Assembly (NCBI GenBank): GCA_016125075.1
Contig: WGMO01000004.1
Span: 62,001-126,000 of the forward strand
Source of the DNA: Terrimonas sp.
GTDB taxonomy: Bacteria; Bacteroidota; Bacteroidia; Chitinophagales; Chitinophagaceae
DNA: 64,000 nt
Reading direction: 5' to 3'
Each line of letters starts with the position of its first letter. Within the stretch, counting starts at the first letter, position 1. The position numbers and the translations under genes were made by a program. Below the pieces are notes generated by a model that was given only the letters and a program-made list of their open reading frames with translations, made no database searches and was not told the DNA's origin. This document shows positions 8,694 to 17,596 of this stretch, in pieces.

Positions 8694-9617
8694 ATGTGGG
8701 AACGCTTATCAGAAAATATCAGCAGAGGGGATGTGAAGTCCATCGCCCGTGGTATTTCATACATTGAGTCGGAGGCATATGACTATGAAGCATTTCTTCA
8801 GTCGCTCGACCCGAAAAAAGATTGCCCGGTTATTGGCATCACCGGCCCCCCGGGGGCAGGAAAAAGCACCCTCACTGACGCCCTGATTGGTGTTTTGATA
8901 GCCGATGGAAAAAAGAAAGTAGCTGTTCTTTGTATTGATCCCTCCTCGCCTTTTAATATGGGAGCCCTGCTGGGAGACAGGATCAGGATGAGCGAATGGT
9001 ATAATAATCCAAATGTTTATATCCGTTCGCTGGCCACAAGAGGAGCACTGGGTGGCCTGCATCCAAAGATCATCGAGATCACGGATCTGCTGAAATCATC
9101 AGCCTTTGATTATATCATTGTTGAAACGGTAGGTGTGGGGCAAAGTGAGATTGAGATTGCAGGGCTTGCCGATATCACCATTGTGGTGATGGTACCGGAG
9201 TCTGGGGATGAAGTCCAAACGATGAAAGCGGGTCTGATGGAAATCGCGGATATTTTCGTTGTCAACAAATCAGACAGGCCCGATGCTGATTTCTTTGTGA
9301 AAAACCTGCGAACCCTGACATCCCCTGCTTATCATTCAACAGAACGGGAGCTACCCGTTATCAAAACCGTTGCAACACAAAAAGAAGGGGTGCAAGAACT
9401 GGCCGCAGCGATTGAACGCCTGCTGAAAGAAGAACATGATATGGAAAGAAAAAGCTGGCTGATGGCCGAAAAGGCCTATCACCTTATTCAGAAAAACAGG
9501 ATGAGGGATGTAGACAAGAGTGATCTCAAAGAAAAAATAAAAGAAAAAGTAACAACCGGGAACTTTCAACTCTATTCCTTTATCAAAAACTATATTCATG
9601 GCAATGGTACCCAATGA
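8694..9617 (+). CDS. meaB: Methylmalonyl-CoA mutase-associated GTPase MeaB
   Basis: A 307-residue P-loop GTPase of the MeaB/ArgK family that protects and reloads adenosylcobalamin-dependent methylmalonyl-CoA mutase. The Walker A motif GPPGAGKST is at residues 51-59, with DPSSPFNMGALLGDR, ETVGVGQSE and NKSD following in the correct order. The mutase genes are not in this window. The start overlaps a promoter-proximal region with virtually no leader, and its 3' end overlaps the CDGSH gene by 20 nt. Confidence 0.95.
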   Translation: MWERLSENISRGDVKSIARGISYIESEAYDYEAFLQSLDPKKDCPVIGITGPPGAGKSTLTDALIGVLIADGKKKVAVLCIDPSSPFNMGALLGDRIRMSEWYNNPNVYIRSLATRGALGGLHPKIIEITDLLKSSAFDYIIVETVGVGQSEIEIAGLADITIVVMVPESGDEVQTMKAGLMEIADIFVVNKSDRPDADFFVKNLRTLTSPAYHSTERELPVIKTVATQKEGVQELAAAIERLLKEEHDMERKSWLMAEKAYHLIQKNRMRDVDKSDLKEKIKEKVTTGNFQLYSFIKNYIHGNGTQ

Positions 9618-9870
9618 AAATTTACCCAGGATCGCCATCTGTGAGCCGGCCCTGCTAAAAACAGAGCCCGGAAAAATCTATTCCTGGTGCAGCTGTGGGC
9701 TCAGTGGCACAGAACCTTTCTGCGACAGTACGCATAAAAACATAGAAGGAATGCCCTTTCGCAGTATAAAAATAAAGTTTGACAAGGAGGAAGAAGTTTG
9801 GTTATGCCAATGCAAACAGACCCGCACCCCTCCCTTCTGTGATAATAGCCATAAGCAATTAAAAGGGTGA
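9598..9870 (+). CDS. Double CDGSH-type iron-sulfur protein
   Basis: This 90-residue protein contains two CDGSH-like zinc-finger/2Fe-2S motifs. The first uses Cys31, Cys33, Cys42 and His46, the second Cys70, Cys72, Cys81 and His85, with both cores reading CDSTH and CDNSH. Each would bind one 2Fe-2S cluster through three Cys and one His, as in mitoNEET-type proteins. No signal peptide is present. It overlaps meaB by 20 nt; another ATG at 9604 is possible. The physiological role is unknown, but redox or iron-sulfur transfer is likely. Confidence 0.88.
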   Translation: MAMVPNENLPRIAICEPALLKTEPGKIYSWCSCGLSGTEPFCDSTHKNIEGMPFRSIKIKFDKEEEVWLCQCKQTRTPPFCDNSHKQLKG

Positions 9871-9890
9871 GTGCTGCCGGTTATCCCGGC

Positions 9891-9925
9891 CCGGAATGCA
9901 TAGATATTTTGAACATTCATTCCGG
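9891..9925. other. Stem-loop between convergent genes
   Basis: CCGGAATG and CATTCCGG form an 8-bp stem with a 19-nt loop in the 77-nt gap between the convergent CDGSH and metalloprotease genes. No T-run follows on either strand, so it is not a classical terminator. Confidence 0.3.
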
Positions 9926-9947
9926 ATGAACCCCTTTCCGCCACCCT

Positions 9948-12365
9948 TCAATATTCCAGATCACAGCCAATAGGTGAACCGGGTGGTATTTGCTCGTGCA
10001 GGGCAGGTTTCGCTTTCTCCGGGGTTTTCATCCTTTGTTGCGCCAAAAGCAGGTGTGCCTTATAATTTTCATCTTTTGAATGTTTTAGTGTTTTCTTAAT
10101 GTATTTCTCCAGATCATCCAGGGTTTTCAATACCACAGCCCTTGCAGCAAAAGATGCCCGGTCATCGATGGATAAGGACATTAAGTAAGTCAGAAAAACC
10201 TGTTCGGTTTGCTGCTGAACCAAGGCATCGAAACCATTCATCCGAACGGCATACCAGGTTTTTTTCATTATCGTTTCCAGTTCTTCTGAAAGGCTAAGTT
10301 GTTTTGCATTCCCCTCCTGTATCACCAGCCTGTCTGCCCGTTCATATTGAAGCAGAAAAGAAAACAAATAATCCGAAACGGATTCTGCCGGTGATAGTTT
10401 ATCAAAGGCAAGTCCCGTATTTTTATGAAAGAGTTCCCGGCTAAAATCATATCCCGCAGGCCGGGGGGGTATCAACGCTGCCACCCGGTCCGGCAATACA
10501 AGTTCCCGGGGTTCGATGGTTTCCAAAGCGGCCAACAATGCATTCATTTGAACTTCTTTTGACAAAGCTGCGGTCACCAATTGCCCATCCCCCCGTAAGG
10601 CATAAGAATAATTCATTCCTCCTACCAGCTTGGTGACGGCTTCCAGTTGATAACGGTGATAAAAATATACGGGTACCAGCACGTCTTCCAGCAGGGCCAT
10701 CGGCATACCGGGCTTAATATTTTTTTCCCCGAACTGTTCCAGGGCCCGGGACCTGATCTTCATCACTTCCTTTAATGCTGCCACAGCATCTTTCCCGTTA
10801 TCCCAGAGATGGGCAAAGGGATGCAGCCCACCGGCCGCCCTCGCATCCTGGTCTGAAATAAACTGGAGCCCTTTCTTTAATGCCCCGCTGATAATTTTCT
10901 TTAAGGCCTGGTCTTCATCGATACCGGGTGCAAAATCACTGTATCCCCAGGCGATCGATACCTTATCCCATTCACCGATCTTATTATCATAAGCATCTGA
11001 AAAATCCATTTCCCCTTTTTCATTGAGCCTGATCAGCGGGTGGGGATAATCCATCACACTGGCCCTGTCGTTCACACTGCTCGCATAATTATGCATTAAT
11101 CCCAGGGTATGCCCCACTTCATGTGCAGACAATTGCCTGAGCCTTTGTAAGGCCATGGTCAGCATTGTATCATTGGCAGGAACCCCTGTTTCGTAGGGGG
11201 CCAGCAGCCCTGTGGCAATCAGGTAATCCTGCCGTACCCTTAAAGATCCAAGTGATACATTGCCCTTAATGATTTCCCCGGTCCTGGGATCCACAACCGC
11301 TTCTCCGTAACTCCAGCCCCTTGTACTCCGGTGTACCCAGTTAATCATATTATAACGGATATCCATAGGGTCAGCGCCCTCCGGCAGGATCTTTACCTGG
11401 AAGGCATTGATATAACCGGCGGCTTCAAAAGCCTGGTTCCACCATGATGCACCTTCCAGCAAGGCCGACCGGATGGGTTCAGGAGTGGCATGATCCACAT
11501 AATAAATAATGGGCTTAACAGGTTCACTCCTTTTCGCCAGGGGATCTTTTTTCTGGAGACGGTGACGGATAATAAACTTCTTTTCCAGCTGTTCGGAAAC
11601 AGGAGTACTGTAATCATAATAAGAAAGCGGAATAAAACTGGAACGCGGGTCAAAGGACCTCGGCCGGTATTGATCATCGGGCAACTGTACAAAGGATTGA
11701 TGCATCCTGAGCGTAATCGCCTCAGGTGAAGGCGATACAGATTTTACATTGCCACCGGCTGAGCCATCATTATTATCGAATGTAACGGTAGTTTCAAACT
11801 CGGTATTGAGGGGGAAATTTTTTGTCATGGGCAAATACAGCACAGATCTTGACTTATCCAGTACATAATTTCCCTGCTGCATCTTTTTGAGTCTGACCGA
11901 CACCTGCATGGCATCCCGGAGTAAAAAATCAGTGGCATCCACGAGATACCGCTTTCCGGTGGCGGCTTCCACCGTAAACCCCCATAAGGTGGATTGTGCA
12001 AAAGATTGTTCAACAGCAGCTTTCTCATTAAGATCGCCCGTGTTGGCCCTGTAACGATAATTGGGTTGTATCATCAGGATTTTCTTCCCGGTTTTACTGA
12101 ATTTTACAATATAGGTCCCTCCCATTAATCCCCTGTCAAGACCAATATCGTTTGAACCCAGACCGGCCGGTAAAGAAACCTGGTATAGTATCTCCTGGTC
12201 CAGCTTATCAATTTCAAGCCAGATTTTTCCGGCATCCTCATCCCAGTAAAAATTCAAATAGCCTTCCTGTTTGTCAAACCCTTTGACTTTTTCTTCAATG
12301 GTGGGGAGTGGCTGCGCGGATACAACAGCTGTAAAAAAGACAATAAATGAAAGAATCCATTTCAT
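9948..12365 (-). CDS. Exported zinc-dependent metalloprotease (DUF5117/DUF5118 type)
   Basis: An 805-residue protein with a signal peptide (cleavage near VVSAQP). The zinc-binding motif HEVGHTLGLMHNY, an HExxHxxGxxH met-zincin signature, is near residues 412-424, and a conserved SVMDYPHP (Met-turn-like) segment follows about 16 residues later. The flanking regions match the large Bacteroidota family annotated with DUF5117, DUF5118 and DUF4953. It should act in the periplasm or at the cell surface. It is divergent from the T9SS cargo gene, with 79 nt between them. Substrate unknown. Confidence 0.88.
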   Translation of the reverse strand: MKWILSFIVFFTAVVSAQPLPTIEEKVKGFDKQEGYLNFYWDEDAGKIWLEIDKLDQEILYQVSLPAGLGSNDIGLDRGLMGGTYIVKFSKTGKKILMIQPNYRYRANTGDLNEKAAVEQSFAQSTLWGFTVEAATGKRYLVDATDFLLRDAMQVSVRLKKMQQGNYVLDKSRSVLYLPMTKNFPLNTEFETTVTFDNNDGSAGGNVKSVSPSPEAITLRMHQSFVQLPDDQYRPRSFDPRSSFIPLSYYDYSTPVSEQLEKKFIIRHRLQKKDPLAKRSEPVKPIIYYVDHATPEPIRSALLEGASWWNQAFEAAGYINAFQVKILPEGADPMDIRYNMINWVHRSTRGWSYGEAVVDPRTGEIIKGNVSLGSLRVRQDYLIATGLLAPYETGVPANDTMLTMALQRLRQLSAHEVGHTLGLMHNYASSVNDRASVMDYPHPLIRLNEKGEMDFSDAYDNKIGEWDKVSIAWGYSDFAPGIDEDQALKKIISGALKKGLQFISDQDARAAGGLHPFAHLWDNGKDAVAALKEVMKIRSRALEQFGEKNIKPGMPMALLEDVLVPVYFYHRYQLEAVTKLVGGMNYSYALRGDGQLVTAALSKEVQMNALLAALETIEPRELVLPDRVAALIPPRPAGYDFSRELFHKNTGLAFDKLSPAESVSDYLFSFLLQYERADRLVIQEGNAKQLSLSEELETIMKKTWYAVRMNGFDALVQQQTEQVFLTYLMSLSIDDRASFAARAVVLKTLDDLEKYIKKTLKHSKDENYKAHLLLAQQRMKTPEKAKPALHEQIPPGSPIGCDLEY

Positions 12366-12444
12366 AAACGATTAGTTTTTAACCCCGTTTAAAATTATAA
12401 GTACATTACTTAGAATTATTGAATGGGAATTATAATTTAGTGAT

Positions 12445-14352
12445 ATGGCTACATGCTGCATACCTGGCCATTTTTTAAAAATACAGCATTCCCTGAAATG
12501 GAAGTGTTTTGTTGTATTGCTCCTGCTCCCTTTTTGCAGTCCGGGGCAATCGACTACAAATATCAGCGGTATCGTCAATTCTTATTACAGTGTAACGGAA
12601 GTGATCTATGCATCATCCTGTGTACGGGTAGATAACAGTGCCGGGCTTTCCAGTGGCGACAAAGTACTGATCATTCAAATGAAAGGGGCCGCCATCAATA
12701 CCGCTAACAACAGTTCATTTGGTGATACCACCTCCCTGAATGAAGCAGGAAACTATGAGGTAGCGACCATCTGCAGTATTGGCAGCGATTCTGTGTTTCT
12801 TTTTCATACCCTGCTGAATACCTATTCGGTCAGTGACCAGGTTCAGTTGGTAAAATTCGCGGAATATTATTCTGCCGACGTGATGGATACTGTAAAAGCC
12901 ATGGGATGGGATAATACGACCGGAAAGGGTGGTGTAATCGCCATCAGTGTGGAACAGGACCTTGTATTACATGCTCCGATCTTTGCAGATACTTTGGGGT
13001 ATCTGGGCGGAAAATTCCTAATGAGTAATTCCACCTGCAATAGCTTCTATTCCGGTTATGCCTATAATGGAAATTCGACCAGTCCGCAGGGAGGTGCCTT
13101 GAAAGGAGAAGGGGTGGCGAACGTAGCGGCAGGCAGTAGTGGCGGCCGGGGTGCTCCGGCCAATGGTGGTGGCGGGGGAAACAACCATAATAATGGCGGT
13201 GGCGGTGGCGCCAATCTGAGTGCCGCCGGGGCTGGTGGTGGCAACTATACTACCGTAAGTGGTGCCTGCACCGGAAACTATAAAGGACTGGGGGGGAAGG
13301 CGCTGAGCAGTTATGGAGGTACAAAAATATTTCCTGGCGGTGGAGGGGGTGCCGGTCATGTGAATAATAATGCTCCCACACATGGAGGGGGAAACGGCGG
13401 TGGCATCATTTTTATCCTGGGCAGAAACATTATAGGCAATGGATTTTCCATTACAGCCAGCGGGGGTGTAGGGGGTAACAGCGGGTCCGATGGCGCATCC
13501 GGGGGCGGTGCCGGAGGTACAATCATCATGCATGTGCTGAATAATTATACCGGACCCTTATCCATTACCGCCGACGGTGGCGGAGGCGGTACGGCCAATA
13601 ATCAAAATATTCTTAACCGTTGTTATGGTGCAGGAGGAGGAGGAAGCGGTGGCGCGATCTATTTTAATACGGCATTACCGGCTATAACAAGTTCCGTAAC
13701 TGGTGGTGCTGCCGGGTCCGATGTTGGGGTTAGCGGCTGCGGAACCCCTGTCCCGGCGGGGAGCGGACAAAATGGTTTTATCATTACCAATTATTCCTAT
13801 CGAACCTCAACCAATGTCTCCAATAGCTGTGCTCTCGCTTTGCCAATCAACCTGGTCTCTTTTACCGCCACCCTGAAGAAACCGGATGTAAGCTTAGCAT
13901 GGGTCATTGCAAACCCGCTTGCACTGGATCACGTTGAATTACAAAGAAAAAAAGAGGGAGAGGACTGGCAGCCGATACAGAAAATATCAACAATTCCGCA
14001 GTCCAACGATTATCAGACCGAGGATCTGCATCCGGGATACGGCAACTTCTATTACCGGTTATTGATCGTAGAAAAAAACGGGGAAAGGGCCTATTCAGCC
14101 ATAAGAAATATCAAAATAGCTCCCATCAATACAGTACAGGTATTTCCAAACCCGGCCAGGGACAGAATTCACATTTCAGGTCAATTTCATAAAAACGAAA
14201 TCATCAGCATTACCGATATCGAAGGGAGGGTTATTGTAAGAGAAAAAATAACAGAGGATAAAAGCCTGTTGACACTTGATATATCCAGGTTTAAAAGAGG
14301 AATCTATATCCTGCAAAATGATGCCGGTTGTTACAAACTGGTCATCCGGTAG
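12445..14352 (+). CDS. Glycine-rich T9SS-sorted surface/secreted protein
   Basis: A 635-residue exported protein. The signal sequence has a long basic n-region (first 18 residues) before a hydrophobic core ending at FCSPGQS. Residues about 210-440 are very rich in glycine, with repeated GGGGG blocks alternating with Asn, Ala and Ser, resembling other glycine-rich Bacteroidota adhesin-like proteins. The C-terminal ~75 residues (VQVFPNPARDRIHI ... RGIYIL ... KLVIR) form a type A sorting domain of the type IX secretion system. Function is probably surface attachment or matrix, but this is inference. Confidence 0.8.
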   Translation: MATCCIPGHFLKIQHSLKWKCFVVLLLLPFCSPGQSTTNISGIVNSYYSVTEVIYASSCVRVDNSAGLSSGDKVLIIQMKGAAINTANNSSFGDTTSLNEAGNYEVATICSIGSDSVFLFHTLLNTYSVSDQVQLVKFAEYYSADVMDTVKAMGWDNTTGKGGVIAISVEQDLVLHAPIFADTLGYLGGKFLMSNSTCNSFYSGYAYNGNSTSPQGGALKGEGVANVAAGSSGGRGAPANGGGGGNNHNNGGGGGANLSAAGAGGGNYTTVSGACTGNYKGLGGKALSSYGGTKIFPGGGGGAGHVNNNAPTHGGGNGGGIIFILGRNIIGNGFSITASGGVGGNSGSDGASGGGAGGTIIMHVLNNYTGPLSITADGGGGGTANNQNILNRCYGAGGGGSGGAIYFNTALPAITSSVTGGAAGSDVGVSGCGTPVPAGSGQNGFIITNYSYRTSTNVSNSCALALPINLVSFTATLKKPDVSLAWVIANPLALDHVELQRKKEGEDWQPIQKISTIPQSNDYQTEDLHPGYGNFYYRLLIVEKNGERAYSAIRNIKIAPINTVQVFPNPARDRIHISGQFHKNEIISITDIEGRVIVREKITEDKSLLTLDISRFKRGIYILQNDAGCYKLVIR

Positions 14353-14356
14353 TGAG

Positions 14357-14572
14357 TCAATCACTTTTCTTTTTCCACTGAAAGTATACAACTCCCATAA
14401 TGGTGAGTGGTAAAGCAGCCAGATAAAGGATCCCGGCATTTAATCCTTTCGCCGGTTCTTCACCCAGTTGCTGTGCTGTGCGGGTGCAAATGGAACATTG
14501 CGCTGAAAGAGATTTGCTGAACAACACCGTGAAAAGAAAAACAACTGATAATATCAATGATTTTTTTATCAT
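14357..14572 (-). CDS. Small conserved membrane protein
   Basis: A 71-residue protein with a cleavable signal ending near SLSAQ, a CSICTRTAQQLG segment with a Cys-x2-Cys pair at the mature N-terminus, then one transmembrane helix (AGILYLAALPLTIMGVVYF) and a basic cytoplasmic tail. It belongs to a small Bacteroidota family that I recall but whose function is unknown. It converges on the T9SS cargo gene with only 4 nt between stop codons and lies downstream of typA on the same strand (51 nt gap). Confidence 0.7.
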   Translation of the reverse strand: MIKKSLILSVVFLFTVLFSKSLSAQCSICTRTAQQLGEEPAKGLNAGILYLAALPLTIMGVVYFQWKKKSD

Positions 14573-14623
14573 GGGCTGATAAAATTACAAAGTAAAAAGA
14601 AAGCAACCACAATTTGTTTAACC

Positions 14624-16435
14624 TTAAACAGCCTCAACCCCCATTCTTTTTGCCTGTTTTTTTCGCTCATCCTCATCAAGGATCACCTTGCGCATGCGGA
14701 TATTCTTAGGTGTCACTTCAATACATTCATCCTGTTGAATATACTCCATGCATTCCTCTAAAGTCATCAACGTCTTGGGTGCAATACGCGAAGCATCATC
14801 ACTGCCACTGGCACGGTGGTTCGTCAGTTTCTTTGGCTCTGTGGCGTTGACCACCAGGTCGCCGGGTTTGATGTTTTCAGCAATGATCTGCCCTGCATAT
14901 ACTTCCTCACCCGGGTCAACAAAGAAAGTTCCCCTGTCCTGCAGCTTATCGATGGAATACCCGGTTGTCTTCTCCTGGTTTTTTGAAAGCAGGACTCCAT
15001 TGTTTCTTCCGGGGATTGGCCCTTTCCAGGGTTTGTATTCTGTAAACCGGTGGGCCATTACGGCTTCGCCGGCTGTATTGGTAAGCATATTGCTTCTTAA
15101 TCCGATCAACCCTCTGGAGGGGATGTCAAATTCAAGGTGCTGCATATCGCCTTTGGTTTCCATTACTAGCATTTCCCCTTTACGCTGTGTGACGAGGTCA
15201 ATCACTTTACCGCTATACTCCTGCGGTACATCAACGACCAGGTTTTCGTAAGGCTCGCATTTTTTACCGTCAATTTCCTTGACAATAACGGTGGGCTGAC
15301 CAATGGTCAACTCATATCCCTCTCTACGCATCGTTTCAATCAGGATACCCAAATGCAGGATGCCGCGTCCATAGACAAGGAAACTGTCGGCCCCATCGGT
15401 ATCCTCCACGCGGAGGGCAAGGTTCTTTTCGGTTTCTTTCATCAGCCTGTCGCGCAGGTGCCGGCTGGTGACAAATTTCCCATCCCTTCCAAAAAATGGT
15501 GAATTATTGATGCTGAACAACATGCTCATGGTGGGTTCATCCACACTGATCACGGCCAGGGGCTCGGGGTTTTCAATATCAGCAATGGTATCGCCAATAT
15601 TGAAATCTTCAATGCCTACTACCGCACATAGGTCGCCTGCCATCACTTCGCTCACCTTTTTCTTACCCATCCCTTCAAATACATATAATTCTTTAACCCT
15701 TGGTTTTTTTATGGTACCATCCGCCTGTACCAGGGCAACGGGTTGATTTTCCTTAATAGTACCCCTGCTCACTTTTCCAATGGCTATACGGCCCAGAAAA
15801 GAAGAAAAATCAAGCGAAGTGATCTGCATCTGTAAAGTACCATCGCTGATTTTAGGAGGTGGCACATGTTTTAAGATGCCATCCAGCAGGGGATCAATGC
15901 CTTCGATCTGTGTCAGGGAATCATTAAACCAGCCATTCTTTCCAGACCCGTAATAAGTAGGGAAATTCAATTGTTCTTCCGTGGCATCCAAATTAAAGAA
16001 CAATTCAAAAATCGCATCGTGTACTTCATCAGGACGGCAATTGGGCTTATCCACCTTATTGATCACCACAATCGGATGCAGGTTCAGGTGTAAGGCTTTT
16101 TGCAATACAAAACGTGTTTGCGGCATGGGGCCTTCGAATGCATCTACTAATAAGATGACACCATCGGCCATCTTCAATACCCTTTCCACCTCACCGCCAA
16201 AGTCGGCGTGACCTGGGGTGTCGATCACGTTGATCTTTACTCCTTTATAAATTACAGCCGCGTTCTTGCTAAAAATGGTGATGCCCCTTTCTTTTTCAAG
16301 ATCGTTGCTGTCCATGATCAGTTCACCTGTTTCCTGGTTGTCACGAAAAACCTTCGTGGCATGTAAAATTTTATCTACCAGGGTGGTCTTACCATGGTCA
16401 ACGTGGGCAATGATTGCTATGTTTCTGATTTCCAT
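14624..16435 (-). CDS. typA: Ribosome-associated GTPase BipA/TypA
   Basis: A 603-residue translational GTPase of the EF-G family that assists 50S assembly and stress and cold adaptation. G1 (AHVDHGKTTL), the G2 region RGITIF, G3 (DTPGHADFGGEVERVL) and G4 (NKVD) are all present, followed by the beta-barrel, EF-G-like domains and the BipA-specific C-terminal domain. The ATG at 16435 starts MEIRNIAIIAHVD, matching family starts; the ATG-less extension to 16444 was rejected. A perfect promoter ends 21 nt upstream, and a hairpin overlaps the Shine-Dalgarno sequence. Confidence 0.96.
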   Translation of the reverse strand: MEIRNIAIIAHVDHGKTTLVDKILHATKVFRDNQETGELIMDSNDLEKERGITIFSKNAAVIYKGVKINVIDTPGHADFGGEVERVLKMADGVILLVDAFEGPMPQTRFVLQKALHLNLHPIVVINKVDKPNCRPDEVHDAIFELFFNLDATEEQLNFPTYYGSGKNGWFNDSLTQIEGIDPLLDGILKHVPPPKISDGTLQMQITSLDFSSFLGRIAIGKVSRGTIKENQPVALVQADGTIKKPRVKELYVFEGMGKKKVSEVMAGDLCAVVGIEDFNIGDTIADIENPEPLAVISVDEPTMSMLFSINNSPFFGRDGKFVTSRHLRDRLMKETEKNLALRVEDTDGADSFLVYGRGILHLGILIETMRREGYELTIGQPTVIVKEIDGKKCEPYENLVVDVPQEYSGKVIDLVTQRKGEMLVMETKGDMQHLEFDIPSRGLIGLRSNMLTNTAGEAVMAHRFTEYKPWKGPIPGRNNGVLLSKNQEKTTGYSIDKLQDRGTFFVDPGEEVYAGQIIAENIKPGDLVVNATEPKKLTNHRASGSDDASRIAPKTLMTLEECMEYIQQDECIEVTPKNIRMRKVILDEDERKKQAKRMGVEAV

Positions 16436-16438
16436 ACT

Positions 16439-16453
16439 CCTCAAAAATTGAGG
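16439..16453 (-). promoter_or_regulatory. Leader hairpin overlapping the typA ribosome-binding site
   Basis: In the mRNA, CCUCAA and UUGAGG form a 6-bp stem with a 3-nt loop. The 3' arm is part of GAGGAG, the Shine-Dalgarno sequence located just before the AUG at 16435, so the site would be partly masked when folded. Confidence 0.4.
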
Positions 16454-16455
16454 CG

Positions 16456-16487
16456 CAAAGGTACATCAATTAAGCGGGGGCAGCAAA
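16456..16487 (-). promoter_or_regulatory. Full Bacteroidota promoter of typA
   Basis: On the minus strand TTTG (16487-16484), a 20-nt spacer and TACCTTTG (16463-16456) match the consensus exactly, 21 nt before the ATG. Confidence 0.75.
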
Positions 16488-16561
16488 AGAAAGAATGATT
16501 TAATTAAAGCTTAAACTGGCATAAAACAATGATTTAATGTAGTTTTAGGAAAACAAAATCC

Positions 16562-17596
16562 ATGAGAATTCTGAAGTACCTGGGGCTTCTTCTCCTTTTT
16601 TTAATCATTATTTACTTTCTGGGGCCCAGGCCGGCCTCTCCAAAACTTAGCACCGACCTCCCTGTTGTTCCACAAAATGACAGTTTACTGGAACAATATG
16701 TTGCCAATAAGGAAAAACAGCACAAACTCAGGCCCGATAACGAAGCAAGGATTATTTGGTACAATGATTCCACAAAAGAAAAGACCGAATATGCCATCGT
16801 ATACCTGCATGGATTTTCGGCATCCCAGGAAGAAGGGGACCCCGTTCACTTTGACCTGGCACAAAAATTTGGCTGCAACCTCTATTTATCAAGATTGGCA
16901 GAACATGGCATCGATACCAGCGAACAACTGGTAAATATGACGGCCGATAATCTTTGGAACTCAGCGAAGGAAGCTTATGCGATCGGCAAACAGTTAGGCA
17001 ACAAAGTGATCCTGATGTCAACCTCCACCGGCGGAACGCTGGCCCTGCAACTGGCGGCAGATTTTCCTGAAATAAACAGTATCATTTTACTTTCTCCGAA
17101 TATAGCCATCAATGATCCGAATGCCTGGCTACTCAATAACCACTGGGGCCTGCAGATTGCCCGCCTGGTCAAAGGAAAATATAATGTTCCGGCAGACACA
17201 ACCCCTCTCTATAAACAATACTGGAATTCACCTTACAGGATGGAAGCCGTTGTTCAGTTGGAAGAACTGATTGAGAAGACCATGAAAGCCTCCACTTTTG
17301 AAAAAGTGAAACAGCCGGTGCTTTTGCTTTATTATTATAAAGATCCTGAACACCAGGACCCGGTAGTAAAAGTATCTGCCATGAAAAGGATGTTTGCCGA
17401 ACTGGGCACACCCGATAGCCTGAAAAGGGCCGTACCCATTCCGGAGGCCGGCGACCATGTTCTTGGATCGTATATTAAATCAAAAGACCTGCAGACCGTA
17501 GAAAATGAATGTGAGAAATTTGCCATCGAAATCCTGAAACTGCGTTTTGTGAAAAAACAAATGGTGGAAGAACTGGCACCCCTTCAAAAGAACTAA
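16562..17596 (+). CDS. Membrane-anchored alpha/beta hydrolase
   Basis: A 344-residue protein with an N-terminal hydrophobic segment (LGLLLLFLIIIYFLG) that acts as signal or anchor. The hydrolase fold is shown by the oxyanion region VYLHGFSAS, the nucleophile elbow STSTGG (serine within S-x-S-x-G), an acidic residue in KDPEHQDPVV and the catalytic histidine in GDHVLGS. The substrate is unknown; carboxylesterase or lipase activity is plausible. Its stop codon overlaps the stop of the convergent acyltransferase gene. Confidence 0.8.
   Translation: MRILKYLGLLLLFLIIIYFLGPRPASPKLSTDLPVVPQNDSLLEQYVANKEKQHKLRPDNEARIIWYNDSTKEKTEYAIVYLHGFSASQEEGDPVHFDLAQKFGCNLYLSRLAEHGIDTSEQLVNMTADNLWNSAKEAYAIGKQLGNKVILMSTSTGGTLALQLAADFPEINSIILLSPNIAINDPNAWLLNNHWGLQIARLVKGKYNVPADTTPLYKQYWNSPYRMEAVVQLEELIEKTMKASTFEKVKQPVLLLYYYKDPEHQDPVVKVSAMKRMFAELGTPDSLKRAVPIPEAGDHVLGSYIKSKDLQTVENECEKFAIEILKLRFVKKQMVEELAPLQKN

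Noticed and set aside
12372-12578. 68-residue minus-strand frame upstream of the metalloprotease
   Set aside because: It overlaps the signal peptide region of the T9SS cargo gene on the opposite strand and shows no protein-like features.
13018-13533. 171-residue minus-strand frame opposite the glycine-rich region
   Set aside because: It results from GC-rich glycine codons read backwards and has no motif or ribosome-binding site.
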